Positions 33,331-45,360 of a stretch of 64,000 bases of DNA are shown here, one piece after another. A program made the position numbers and the translations under genes. The stretch is taken from the NCBI GenBank assembly GCA_963682055.1, contig OY821741.1, positions 1,433,501 to 1,497,500 on the forward strand, given 5' to 3'. Numbering within the stretch: the stretch's first letter is position 1; the number at the start of each line of letters is the position of its first letter. The stretch is from Primula veris (taxonomy: Eukaryota; Streptophyta; Magnoliopsida; Ericales; Primulaceae). The notes beneath the pieces were generated by a model that saw only the letters and a program-made list of their open reading frames with translations, searched no databases and was not told the DNA's origin.

Positions 33331-36173
33331 GATTGAGCCGCTATAGCGTTCAAAATATGGACCTCTGAAGGGGACATAAGTCGATTATGAATCTCCTGCC
33401 TATCATTTGATATATTAACCTTGGCAAGCGATCTCTTTACCGCATGATATGCGAAAGTGACATAGCTAAGACTGTTCTCCCCGTCGTTAGGGGGAGATTT
33501 GCACGTTACCGTTGATAAGGAACGACGTGAAGTAACGTGGCATAACCCACTCAGTCTTAGCTTGATCCCCAAAACTGCACTTAGTGATAAGTAAGTGCAT
33601 AGACTCCCTCAAGTCTAACTAAATGCCAGACGCATTTAATGACTTTATGAGATGTCACGAGATCATACCTGCTGCAAAATGCTTGCAAGGATAGACGTCC
33701 CTGTCGGACGCCGTGTTCCTGTCGTAACACGTTGCTTTGGCCGAACCCGCCAAGCAAAGGACGCTGTCGTCGGCCGTCAGTCTGTCATCCTTCCTAAGAT
33801 ATGAGGAAGTTGACCGGTTCTTAATTCGTTCAGCCCCAGAGGTGGTGAACTGAAACTCGTTCGTCGCACGAGATTATAAAGGATCTAGGAGATGTGTGAT
33901 TCCTCTTCATCCTAAGAATCTCGAAATATCTGTCGATCATGATATCTTAGACGATATTGAAGCGAAACGAGAATGTCATTGATTACTTGTTCATATATTC
34001 GGTGACGACTGATAATATGAGCAAATTATGATAGGGAACCATGAACCGTTGCCTGAAGTCAACGTAGAATAGACTGGACTAATGGAAACTTGCAATCCAA
34101 GTAGACTCCTTAGCGAAAGTGTGTTCGGACCTGTAGCTCCAACACCACCAATGTTAAACGAGTTCGTTTATTTGGTTATTCGTAAGGAAAAGTGATGAGA
34201 ATAATGAGATTGTAGAATGCTCGCCTAGTAGCGCAAGGCTTCTCTCACATCTTGGAATTGATTACGAGATGGTTGATTTCCTCGTAATGGACGTTATAAC
34301 GGTCCCCTACTTTATCAGTTTAGTAGTTTCCCAAAAACTGATTATGCAATATGTGATTGTGGTCACTGTTTTATCTCTATGGGGATTTAGACAAAGAGAT
34401 ATAGATGAAGGTCTCTGTGTGACTTCATAATGGTTAAATCAAGTAGTTCCTGACCACGGAACATGATCTCAATTGACTGAGACGTTCACTATATGGATTA
34501 ATATAATCCGAGCGGATGTGGTATACCGCCTAAGTGAGTATTTGATCAGCTTGGGATACTTGAACAAGTATTATGCCCTTGCGTGTTTTATTATGCGATC
34601 CATTTTTGGATTTGCCTTCGAGATGAAGGATCTTGGGAAGAAACGGTAGTGACTCGGCCTGATGATCGAGTCCCGTAAAGATTGAATCTAAGTTCATGAT
34701 TCAGACTGCACTAAGAAGGTGTTATGACGTTTTAGTCATCATGACGCTAAGTCGTCAGATTCTCCCATGATCGTTCGATCATTAGACATTGATATAGACC
34801 CAGTCCGTCCCTGATGAGACGATGAAGAGATATTGAACCATGATGTTCATATCTAAGTACAATAAGCGCATTATTGTACTTGGTCTAATGTACTAGGACG
34901 AACATCTTGTCTGCTGTGAATGGTATAGCTCGACACAGCATCGCGCTAATACGCTGCCATCGAAATGGCATAAAAGACATTTTCCCATTACCTTAAGGTA
35001 ACTGTGGATGAGGGCTTGTCTTATCCCATTTTGCGTCATCGAGTGTACCTACCCCCTTTGGTACTCGAATTAACGCAACCCCTTTTTCGGTTATACCGAT
35101 GCTGGTTACTTATCAGACCCGCATAAGTGATATTCCTAACATGGCATGTCTTTACCATTAGGAATAAGGCGATATCTTGGAGGTCTTGGAATGACTCCAA
35201 ACGAATCACTATGATCTGCTCGTGCTCTATGAGACGACTAGAGAGTGTATATGGCTTCGAGTTAGTATTAGCCATATTTGAATTACATATGCTCTGTCTC
35301 ACGATCCAGATAAAACACTTGTCTTATTTGAGGACAACTTGTTGTTATCAATCAAGAGAGACATGACTAGATTATGCTATTTAGCATTTCTTGCCGAAAT
35401 AAATCTTCACATATGAAGTTTAAGAGCATCCTGTCGAATGCTCGTTTTATTCCACGTTATATTTTCTTGCATACAGTCATGTGCAAGTAAATGAGGCATC
35501 CAGTCGAATGCTCGTACTCTTTCTTGGAATATGAAATCTTTGCACCCAGTCGTGTGCAAGTGAGGGGGAGCATCCAGGTGAATGCTTATTGCACTAATTA
35601 CTACTTAGTCGAAATCCTCGCACCCTGTCGTGTGCAAGTGAGGGGGAGCATCCAGTCGCATGCTCGTGTACTCTTTTTGTCCTTAGACCAAGGTTTTTTC
35701 CCACTGGGTTTTCCTTGGCAAGGTTTTTAGCGAGACACGTTCCCATCTTATCTTACTTAAGATTGCCGAATTAGGGGGAGTATCCTATTGTATACTTCTT
35801 ACCACTGTGTACTCTTTTGTCCTTCGACTAGAGGTTTTTCCCACTGGGTTTACTCTAGCAAGGTTTTGATGAGACACCTGTTTTGTGGTTGATCCCATAC
35901 TACTACCACTGTTGCACTCTTTTTCCTTCGATCAGAGATTTTCCCATTGGGTTTGCTCTGTCAAGGTTTTGATGAGGCACACTGTTTTTTGTGGTTAGTT
36001 ACTTACATGATATTTCGGCCTATATCATTCGGCTACACAGTTTCTCCTAGGTACCGGTTTTGTCCTACACTGGGTTTTCCGGCCCTAAGGTTTTTATGTG
36101 TTTAGCACTGCGAATGAACTCGACTCAGATCGACTGCATGAAGACGAAGAATTCAAGACGTCCAAAGGGGGAG
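33331..36173 (+). mobile_element. Copia B 3' interior, decayed pol and terminal repeats, right arm
   Basis: No catalytic RT motif can be traced. Toward the LTR are several GTGCAAGTGAGGGGGAGCATCC-type blocks (about 35480-35660) and three diverged CCCACTGGGTTT...CAAGGTTTT repeats (35690-35970). A purine tract AAAGGGGGAG lies at 36164-36173, directly before the 3' LTR. Confidence 0.75.
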
Positions 36174-36377
36174 TGCTGTAAGATTATTGGACCCTTGGGC
36201 TTTTTACTTATTGGGCCTAAGTGGGCTTGTAACCCTAACCCTCTATCTATATAAAGAGGGCTAGGCATCTTGTATTTATTCATTCATTCAGATTCATTCA
36301 TAATAAAGACGATACTATTCTACCTCTCTCTCTACTTCTGTCTCCCTAAATACATTGCTAATAGTTGTATTACAACA
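36174..36377 (+). repeat. Copia B 3' LTR, right arm
   Basis: Begins TGCTGTAAGATTATTGG and ends TTGTATTACAACA. It carries private changes (for example GGCATC for GGCGTC and ACATTGC for ACATAGC) that neither the 5' LTR nor the left-arm LTR has. Confidence 0.92.
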
Positions 36378-36382
36378 ATATT

Positions 36383-36543
36383 GTGTTTCTGTGTGCAACC
36401 ATAATAATTTAAACGTATATATAGATAAGGTAGTGAAGGATGGAAAATAGTATAAATAAAGTAAGTAGATAAATAATATATATTTATTATCACAACAACT
36501 AACCCACCTTTAATTTAATATATATAATAATATATGTAAATAC
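36383..36543. other. Spacer between copia B and copia A, right arm
   Basis: Mirror of the left-arm spacer; AT-rich, no gene. Confidence 0.7.
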
Positions 36544-38003
36544 TGTTGGTTTCCGTGTACGAAATAACAATTAACAATAATTAAAGCACTAAACAAGAAT
36601 AAACAAAACCAGTGTAATCTTTATTAATTTCCAAAAAGAATACAATAAACTGATTACAACATGTAGGTACTGAAAAGTAAATAGACCAAACGTTATCAGA
36701 TTATTATCAATTAATAATCTGATGTATTGTTTTGCAATTAAAAGAAACTGCCGGACTGAAAAGTATAAACTTAACAGCCGGACTGTTCTGATTTAAATTG
36801 AAATTACAGGACTGAATTGAAACTATACTAATTACTGAATTAAATTACAGAATAGTAATTACAGCAAAACCAGAACTTTAAAAAAATTACAGAAAGGTAC
36901 AAACAGAATTAAAAGCTACAGCTAAGGACAGCAAATTAAAAATACTGAAATAAAAAATACATAAATGTAAATTGCTGAATTTTAAATAACAGAATTGAAA
37001 TGGACAGAATTAAAAGAAATTAAAATGGACAGAATTAAAAGACGAGGCTACTGTTTAACAGTATGCCCTTAACCGATATTCGCCCAACCACCTTGATGTT
37101 TCTGGTTGCGTTGGCGCTTCGATCCCAAGGTACAACGTCTCGGATGACTCGCCGGAAACTGGCGACGAGTCAAGGTCGAGCTGTTGGTGGGTGGTTCTCT
37201 CTGGTTCTAAAATGTAATGCTTATTTGGAGAGATGATATATGCTGCTGTTTTATTTCAGAATGTTGTGTATGAATCTTTTTTGACATGTGGGGGGTCTGC
37301 CTATTTATAGGCTTGCTGAGTATCTCAGCATTAAAGTCACTTTACTACTGTCAGTTTTCGAAATTCGAAACTGCAGTATTAACTTTGCAATGAATTCATA
37401 TTTATTGCAACAGTTACAGCTTTGCTGGAAGCTTTTCCCGAACAGGCTCACTTTTCCTGAACAGGTGCGTTTTTTCCCGAACAGGAACACTTTTCCTGAA
37501 CAGGCGAAACCCGAACAGGCGCACTTTTCCCGAACAGGCGCACTTTTCCCGTTGAGCTAAAAACCCGTCGAGCAAGCCCGCCCGTCGAGCAAGCCCGCCC
37601 GTCGAGCAAGTGCATGGGTGGTACACAATACACACATGTGTATGTGGACACACTACTTAATATCCACATGGGATACCTTAGTATATATATTGTAAAAATC
37701 ACTCATGATTTTCCAATGTGGGATAACCCTCATGGGTTAAATCCCATTTCTTTTCTCATTTTCCAGCATTGGCTTTATTGCCTCTTTCGAGTACCAACCT
37801 TCGAGTCCAATTATCATTCACACCCTTCCTCCGAATAGGTCATGCGATATACCGTTGCGAAGCTCGTCGTACGAGCTACTCAAACGCTTTGAGTATGGCC
37901 TCAGAAAAACTGAGTAGTCGCATCGAAAATTGACTCAAAGATGGTCCGTGACCACTTGGAACAACCATGTTTAAAAACATGTTTTCCTACAATTTTTCCA
38001 ACA
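36544..38003 (-). repeat. Copia A 3' LTR, right arm
   Basis: 1,460 bp, reverse complement of 2107-3566 with a few substitutions, including in the U3 tandem repeats (37420-37610). The TATA box is at 37303-37309. It is followed on the minus strand by AATAC at 36539-36543. Confidence 0.9.
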
Positions 38004-38560
38004 ATCCCCCACATGAATGCAATTGGCTCGAAAGCCCATGTCCTAAATGCAAATCAAGAGAACCGCAAAAGTTCACTGCCTAAGGTCAGGTAGCGCGCGC
38101 CTTGAACCTGCCGTAGCGGTTTACCACCCAGAATACTGCTATTAGGTAGCTGTAAAGCTTTGAACCATCAAGCTTTGTGTATCCCAGAATGGCACCCGCA
38201 CAGTGCCCTCTCTACCCACGTACTAGGCCCTTTAGTTGTTGTCCATATTTGGCCTGGACTGCCTTGGCAACTTCAACTGAGTGCTCTAGTGAATTAGCCC
38301 AAGCTCATCACATGGTACCGGCCTTACACACTCGTTATAGGTGTTCCAAGTCGAAAGTGTCCTGACTCACTTTACTCGACCGTCGAGTTACTTGGATCAT
38401 TAAGAGCCTCAAGCTCACCCTTACAATGGTACAGGTCTATCACTCTGTCATCGCGGAAATGGGCTGGGAACTCCAGGTTCCCGAGTGCTTTGTTCGGTTG
38501 CCCCCACAGTTCAGTTTCCCTTTGAACCTATCAGGAAAAATTTCGTTTAGGTTGGGTTGC
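38004..38560 (-). other. Copia A untranslated region and polypurine tract, right arm
   Basis: Mirror of 1550-2106; the purine tract abuts the LTR at 38004. Confidence 0.8.
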
Positions 38561-41500
38561 CTATGGGGGGGCCACCAATTTAATGGGCTTTAATCCCATT
38601 TCGTTCGATGACGTCTCGACTCCCACTTGAGTCAAGCCTTTTGTTAATGGATCCGCTATGTTTTCCTTTGATCTTACAAAATCTAAGGATACCACACCAT
38701 TGGACAACAATTCCCTTACGGATTTATGTCTCCGACGTATATGTCGAGACTTTCCATTATACATATGATCCTGAGCCCGCGTAATAGCTGATTGACTATC
38801 ACAATGCATGCTTATTGCGGGAACAGGTTTTGGCCACATTGGAATTCCTTCCAATAGACTTTTCAGCCAGTCTGCCTCTTCGGTTGCTAAGTCCAACGCT
38901 ATGAATTCAGATTCCATAGTTGACCTTGCAATACATGTCTGTTTGGAGGATCTCCAAGACACAGCAGCTCCTCCCATTATAAACACATATCCACTCGTGG
39001 ACCTTGTGCTATTGGAGTCTGATATCCAGTTGGCATCTGAATACCCTTCCAGTACCACTGGATATCTGGTATAGTGCAGCCCGTAATCGGCTGAAAACCT
39101 CATATACCTGAGAAGTTTCATTATGGCCTTCCAGTGTTCCTCATTCGGATTGCTGGTGTACCTGCTCAGTCTACTCACTGAGTTTGCTATGTTTGGTCTA
39201 GTGCAATTCATTATATACATGAGACTTCCTATGACTCGAGAGAATTCCAATTGATTCACACTTTTACCGAAATTCTTTTTCAGGTTACAGTTGAACTCAA
39301 TTGGGGTTCTAGACATAGCTTTACTGTCCTTGTCAAACTTGTCTAAAACTTGTTTAACATAGTGACTTTGGGACAAGGCATACCCTTCTGATGTTTTGGT
39401 AATCTTCATACCAAGTATTACATCAGCTATACCCAGATCCTTCATATCGAAGTGTTGTGACAACATTTTCTTTGTGGAGATGATTCTATCATTACTCCCA
39501 ATTATGATCATGTCATCCACATAGAGACAGACTACGACACAGTCTCTTCCACTTCCTTTAGAGTAGACACATTTATCACACTCATTAATGTGAAAACCGT
39601 TTGATAGCATAATTCTATCAAACTTCTCGTGCCATTGCTTTGGCGCTTGTTTGAGTCCATATAGAGACTTTACAAGTTTGCACACTTGGTGCTCTTTACC
39701 AGGAACTACAAACCCTTCCGGTTGTTCCATGTAAATCTCTTCTTCCAGTTCTCCATTTAGAAACGCCGTCTTTACATCCATTTGATGTATTTCCATATCA
39801 AACAAAGCTGCGAGAGCAATGACGATTCAGATAGACGTTTTCCTGGAGACAGGGGCATACGTGTCAAAATAATCGACACCTTCCGTTTGCCTGAAGCCTT
39901 TTACTACAAGTCTCGCCTTGTATTTCTCAATCGTGCCGTCAACCTTTAACTTCCTCTTGAAGATCTACTTGTGACCTAGGGGCTTGCATCCTTTCGGAAG
40001 ATCCACTAGTTCCCAAGTGTGGTTTTGCATGATTGATTCAATTTCATTTTGAATAGCTTCTTCCCAATATTGGGAATCCGGTGTTGACATAGCTTGTTTA
40101 TATGTCGCCGGTTCGCCTTCAACCATGAAGGTTAGAAAATCAGGTCCAAAGGAAGTTTCCTTCCTTGCCCTTTTGCTGCGCCGAGGCTCTTCCTCTTCCT
40201 CTTCCTCTGTCGGTTCACTTGCCCCCACATTTCCTTCACTGTTCAACTCTTCAGTTGGTACAGATGTAGGTAATTTCCGGGGAAAGATATCTTCAAAGAA
40301 AGAGGCCTCTCGGCTTTCCATATACGTATCTACGTGCACATCGGGATTGTCCGACTTGTGCACGAGAAACCGATATGCACTACTATTTTGTGCATATCCG
40401 ATGAACACACAGTCCACCGTCTTAGGACCAATTCTCATCCTTTTAGGAGTGGGAACTAGGACCTTTGCGAGACAACCCCAAACCCGCAGGTTCTTATAAC
40501 TGGGTTGATGACCTTTCCATAATTCATATGGAGTCTTTTCTCGCTTCTTATGTGGTAACTTGTTTAAAACATAGTTAGCGGAAAGTATCGCTTCCCCCCA
40601 CATGTTCTGGGGTAACCCAGAACTGATTAGCATAGCATTCATCATTTCCTTTAGCGTTCTATTTTTACGCTCAGCAACCCCATTTTGCTCGGGAGTGTAT
40701 GGGGCTGTGGTTTGATGTATAATGCCGCTTTCGGCGCATATCTGCTCAAACGGCGATTCATATTCACCGCCTCTATCACTTCTCAATGTTTTAATTTTCT
40801 TATTGAGTTGATTTTCAACTTCGGTCTTATAAAGAGCGAATTTCTCAACTGCTTCGTCTTTACTTCTCATTAAGTAAACGTAGCAGTATCTAGTACAATC
40901 ATCTATAAAGGTGATAAAGTACTTTTTCCCTCCTCGCGTTTGTATAAACTTTAAGTCGCATACATCCGTGTGTATTAGACCGAGAGGTTCACTTTCTCGT
41001 TCAACATGTTGAAACGATGATTTCGTTAATTTTGCCTCTACACAAATCTCACATTTGTGTTGCTTATCAAAAACGAAATTTGGTATTAGTTTTAGTGATA
41101 TTAATTTCTTTAAAGAATTATAATTCACGTGACCTAATCTACCATGCCACAAATGAAATGACTCAAATAAATAATTCAACTCAGAAATTTTATTGGCCTC
41201 TTGGGCAACAGTCATTACAGTACTTGTGCTAGCCTCAGCTTTAGCACCTTTATTGGGAGCAGGTGTTCCTACGTTCAACTTAAACATGCCATTGGTCATA
41301 TAGCCACGGCCTACATAGACACCATTCTTGGTGATTATAATTTTATCGGATTCTAAAACTAGTTTAAACCCGTTCTTCACCATCACCAAACCAGATACCA
41401 GATTCTTGCGGATATCTAGAACATGAAGCACATTTGTCAACCTCAGCTCTTTTCCCGAGGTCAACTTCATCACGACCATTCCTTTTCCTTCCACCTTGGA

Positions 41501-42000
41501 AGTAGCAGAATTTCCCATGAAGCAGCTTTCTCCCTCTACAGCTTCGTAGGTCTTAAACATCCACCTCGTTGAGCAGATGTGGCTTGTGGCACCGGTATCC
41601 AGCCACCACTCTTTGGGGTTGCTCCCCACGAGATTGACCTCAGAGACCACAGCAGTAAAGTGGTCGTCATCTCGTCCTCCCTCAGCCAGATGAGCCTGAG
41701 CTGGAGCTTTCCTCTTTCCCTTGCCCTTAAAGTTCCTCGGGGGGGGGGGGGGGGGGGGGGGGGGGGGCTTAGGCTTAACAGCGCCTTTATTGTCATAACA
41801 GTCCGCGGCACGATGGCCGGTCCTGTTACACACAAAGCAGGTTCCCGCAAATTTCTTTGCGACAACAGCACTGCCTCCGGTGTCAAAACGTTTCCGTTTG
41901 ACGTTGGAGCTTTCGACCACATTGGCCTTTGCCATCGGGATGACAGCACCACCGACTCTCCTCACGGAGCGACGGTTGCTCACCTCGATGGATTGGTACC
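38561..42000 (-). pseudogene. Copia A gag-pol, 5'-truncated, one in-frame TAG
   Basis: The most complete copy of element A. From 42022 the frame runs 685 codons to TAG at 39967-39965. It covers the end of Gag with a CCHC knuckle (CFVCNRTGHRAADC, residues 62-75), a ten-proline run (86-95), protease (DTGATSHIC, from 142), the pre-integrase region and an integrase with all three acidic residues in HTDVC, RSDRGGEY and NGVAERKNRT. After the TAG the same frame continues open to 38561 with RT (YVDD) and RNase H. Apart from that stop, which replaces a conserved tryptophan, pol looks intact. The 5' LTR, primer site and most of gag are missing: homology stops near 42000, at the YciO-like exon. The first 7-8 codons of the open frame lie in that exon out of its frame. 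Confidence 0.92.
41739..41767. repeat. 29-base G homopolymer inside copia A gag
   Basis: An uninterrupted run of 29 G (C on the coding strand) encodes the ten-proline run between the zinc knuckle and protease. The tract can form G-quadruplexes and is unstable in replication and sequencing, so its exact length, and the frame across it, may be unreliable. Confidence 0.9.
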
Positions 42001-42769
42001 TCAGGTCCATATAGATCAGCAATTACAACAGGGCCGAGTATCCACTGATTTTCCTTTGGACACTTCACACTGAATCAAAGGAGATTCGAGTAAAATCAGA
42101 ATGTGATGATACATTATCACTATGAAGAAAACGAACCAAGTAATTACGATGCATAACACAATCACCAAATGCAAATAGAGATAATTAGTCCAAGAGAAGT
42201 AATTTGCGGTAACCTTGTTGATATCAATGGTGCTCCCATCTTCTCCAAAATGGCCAGGCATATATCATCATCAGGAATGCGAACACCGACACTTTTCCTG
42301 TGTGCAAATTTTGAACTTGTAGCTTCATACCTTGTGCACTGTTTTGGCAATTCTTTACTTGCAGTTAAGATAAAAGTATACTGCAATCAAAAGAAACAAG
42401 CCAAAAATTAACATTGGAGATCATAATAGTACATAGGAACAAATGGAGAAAGAAGGAGAGGCAAAACAATATAAACAGGGTATATAATATAATACAATAT
42501 AACATAAGTAATCTGGTATGATGTAAGAATTCTCAGAAGTGTTTTTTGTAACACCATAGCCTTTGTCTGAATAGTAATAATAACAGTAACACTGCTTAAG
42601 AGTTAAGAGCATATAAACTAAGATATTACTAAAAAAAAGGACTCACAGGGCCAGGTAAGCAATGTTTGACTGCTCGGAATATGTTAGCACTGCCTTGACC
42701 ATCTCCACAAGGAAAACCAGTAGTAAGTGTATCTATGTCCCGGAAAGAGCAACACAATACACTAAGAGG
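42000..42769 (-). pseudogene. YciO/Sua5/YrdC-family gene fragment, three exons, joined to copia A
   Basis: Three minus-strand exons with correct splice sites encode part of a plant YciO-like protein (YrdC/Sua5 fold; relatives make threonylcarbamoyl-AMP for tRNA modification, but the YciO branch is not proven to). Exon 42769-42647 (41 codons) reads PLSVLCCSFRDIDT to KHCLPGP, with a CAG acceptor and GTGAGT donor. Exon 42380-42214 reads YTFILTASKELPKQC and VGVRIPDDDICLAILEKM, then APLIST. Exon 42069 to about 42000 reads KCPKENQWILGPVVIADLYG. Phases join perfectly (0 and 2). The upstream exons holding the N-terminal nucleotide-binding part are not seen, and downstream the coding sequence stops at the copia junction. 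It is therefore a fragment, although no inactivating change is visible inside it. Confidence 0.8.
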
Positions 42770-44364
42770 CTGCAATATATTTAAATAATGCGTATCTAAG
42801 AGTAATGGTATTGAGTCACCAACCCGCAAAGATAACCGGAATACTTTTTGTTTGAAATATAATTATATCAACAATTTAGAGCAATCCTGCATATTAATTC
42901 GCTATCCTGTAAATGTACTCATATTAATGTAAAATCAAAATCATCAGTAAATATTAAAGTGAAAGTAATCAAAGAAACTATTATTTTACATTGAAATTAA
43001 TATCGAGACATATATTTTGGACTGACTTATTTAACATTAAAAAAAGAGTCAACACTTTACTTTAAGTTTGGTACTATAATGGTAAAAAATATGCAAAATT
43101 ACACTATTAATTAAGATATTTACAATCAAACTTATTAGTTTCAAATGATTGGATAAATTTAGGGATGGCGAGTAATGTGTAGAAATAATTGCCCTTAATA
43201 TTTTTTGGATGAAAAGAAGAATGAAATTGAGAGATTGGTCCTAGTTGGTAAGGCAAACAAATATGATAAATAAGAAATAGAAAATAATAAAACGGGATTC
43301 TAGTTGTCATTTATCGAATACAATCGAAAACATTTTGATTTTCGTATATCTATTATTCTCTTTACGTTTTATCAGAAATAGACTTCAAATATGCATATTC
43401 TTGTCATATACCATCTAAACTAATGTTTAAGCCTAATAATTCATCGTGTTAAGACTAATGCGCATGAATTTTATTTTATTTCTTTAACATATACAATTAT
43501 AACTATATCTTTTCGTAAATCTTAACATTTATATATAAAAACTATGTCAAAATGTCAGACATACCGCACCCAAGTTTTAAAAAAAAATTGTATCGTCGTG
43601 TTCGTATCGTACCCGTGTAATTTAGGGTTGGTCTATTGGTTGAATCCTCCAAGGCCAGGTTGGATTCGTGCTCCAGCTAGCAAACTCGAACTCATTATGA
43701 TACCGCGGGGGAGGAGGAGACCTTAATTTTTATAAAAAAAATTACGGGTGGTCACGACCCCCTAAATTAATTAATTATTATAAAAATAATTAATTAATAA
43801 TTAATTTTTATGGATCCGCTCCTGCCACCATTTATAAATGGTTTTGTATATGTAAATATATCGTCCCGAAACTCGTCATACAAACCTTCCGAAAAACACG
43901 TTTACGTACTTGCGGACTCAAGCTTAAATTGGTTTTATCCCACAATATCAATTTGACATTGTTAGTTATTGGCTATTAAGTAACTCGTAAACCAATGTGG
44001 ATGATCTGGGATGAAAACAATTTTATTGACTCAAGTCTTGGGAAAAACATATTTAATCGGGTATTTGTTATAATTGTAAAAGAAGAAGACAAAAATTATA
44101 TATAATCGGTTGAGAACCAACAAAGCAAATTTCAAAATTAATATTCAAAAACGAATATGAGTCCAAGCAGTTGAAAGAAGAAAACATCGTACAGTCAAAA
44201 TACTGTGATACTAAGTAGAAGATTTCGATGCACGTCTTCGTAAATCCAATTCCGCTATTAGGATCAGTACCGACACCAAATGTAACATAACTACTTGTAA
44301 AATCGTAACATAACTACTTGTAAAATCGTTATTCAGAACGATAAAAACAAGTACTGTAGTAAAA
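42770..44364. other. Intergenic stretch
   Basis: Mostly AT-rich. A less AT-rich block at 43570-43740 has a GGTTGGTCTATTGGTTGAATCC segment that faintly recalls a tRNA-derived SINE promoter, but I cannot support it. An AT-only palindromic tract of TTAATTAATTATT-type sequence lies at 43766-43812. No upstream YciO exons were found. Confidence 0.45.
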
Positions 44365-44650
44365 CTATTTTATTTTCAGATTTGGCACAAACCATATAGG
44401 CGGTTTGACGTATTTCTCTGAAAGACGCAGCACATGATGAGAACTAAAGCTTTTTTTTTCCAAATCGAAGATCCCAGAGTCAGAGTTTTCATTAGTTCCG
44501 TGATATTCATTGGATGCACCGTCCATTTGATTACGAGCAATGTAGTATATAGAATTAGGAACAAATTCTGAGCACTTTACCGTTGAAACAGACACTGAAT
44601 GAGTGCTTCCACCTACAAATAAGGCTTGGTCGCCAATGTTTTGAATAGTC
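44365..44650 (-). pseudogene. F-box/DUF295-like C-terminal fragment
   Basis: Minus-strand frame with GDQALFVGGSTHSVSV, NSIYYIARNQ, SGIFDLEKKSF and ending YVKPPIWFVPNLKIK. This is the typical C-terminal end of plant DUF295 (KIB-type beta-propeller) proteins: the GDxALFxG motif, SIYY, DxGIFDLE and WFVP. It is a paralogue of the gene at 46536-47692. A TAG lies just upstream at about 44653 and the rest of the protein is absent, so this is a truncated copy. Confidence 0.8.
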
Positions 44651-44779
44651 TAATTAGCTCCTAAATTAGTTTTTACAAAATGACACCTTACATAGAAATC
44701 AACAATTTTAGTCTGAACAAAGTTTTGAAAGTTACATTATATACCATGTACTTTCTGATTTAAACAATCTGGTCTAAAA

Positions 44780-45360
44780 AAATTAAAACAAATGTATTAG
44801 ATTGTCAAAAAAATTGTATTAGATTGTCAAAAATGTTGTATTAGATTGTCAAAAAAAAATAGTATTAAATTGTTCATTCTTTTGAATTAGAATGTCAAAA
44901 ATGTTGTATTAGATGTCAAAAAAACTGTAATAGATTCTCTAAAAAATTATATTATATTTTTAAAAAAATCGTATTAGATTGTCAAATTTTTTATATTAAA
45001 TTATCAAAAAATTGAATTAAATTGTCAAAAAATATTGTATTAAATTTCCAAAAAAAATAGATTGTAAAAAAATTGCATAAGATTGTCTATTAGATTGTCA
45101 AATAAATTATATTAGATTGTCAAAAAAGATTGTGTTAGAGTGTCAAAAAAATCGTATTAGACTGTCTATTATATTATCAAAAAAATTATATATTAGATTG
45201 TAAAAAATTTTGTATAAAATTGTTTATTAGATTGTCAAATCAATTATATTAGATTTAAGAAAAAATTATATTACATTATCAAAAAAATTGTATTACACTG
45301 TCAAAAAATTTGTATTAGATTGTCAAAAAATTTGTATTAGATTGTCAAAATATTTTTTTA
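44780..45360 (+). repeat. AT-rich minisatellite, about 19-21-bp unit
   Basis: About 25 diverged units of GTATTAGATTGTCAAAAAA. Units vary in A-run length and the array decays at both ends. It separates the DUF295 fragment from the sequence upstream. Confidence 0.85.

Larger units (their letters stand above)
30532..36382 (+). mobile_element. Full-length copia element B with target-site duplications
   Basis: Element 30537-36377 is flanked by ATATT at 30532-30536 and 36378-36382. The LTRs are 204 bp. The interior is about 5.4 kb and decayed. Its 3' half (33003 on) is the part duplicated in the left arm; its 5' half is unique to this side. So the duplication breakpoint lies inside this element. 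Confidence 0.92.
33003..40109 (-). repeat. Right arm of the giant inverted repeat
   Basis: Reverse complement of 1-7106. It starts inside copia B at GTCTAGTCGACTTGATAATA and continues through B's 3' half and LTR, the spacer, copia A's LTR and pol to the equivalent of window base 1. The homology very likely continues further right than can be tested, because the left arm leaves the window. Confidence 0.95.

Noticed and set aside
33321..33572. 83-residue frame identical in both arms, as a conserved small gene
   Set aside because: Identity reflects the recent duplication, not selection; the frame is antisense to decayed copia B.
41579..42073. Plus-strand frame with a glycine run
   Set aside because: Antisense of copia A gag; the glycine run is the G homopolymer.
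43590..43720. Possible tRNA-derived SINE
   Set aside because: Only a weak A-box-like GGTCTATTGGTT; no proper B box, tail or target duplication.
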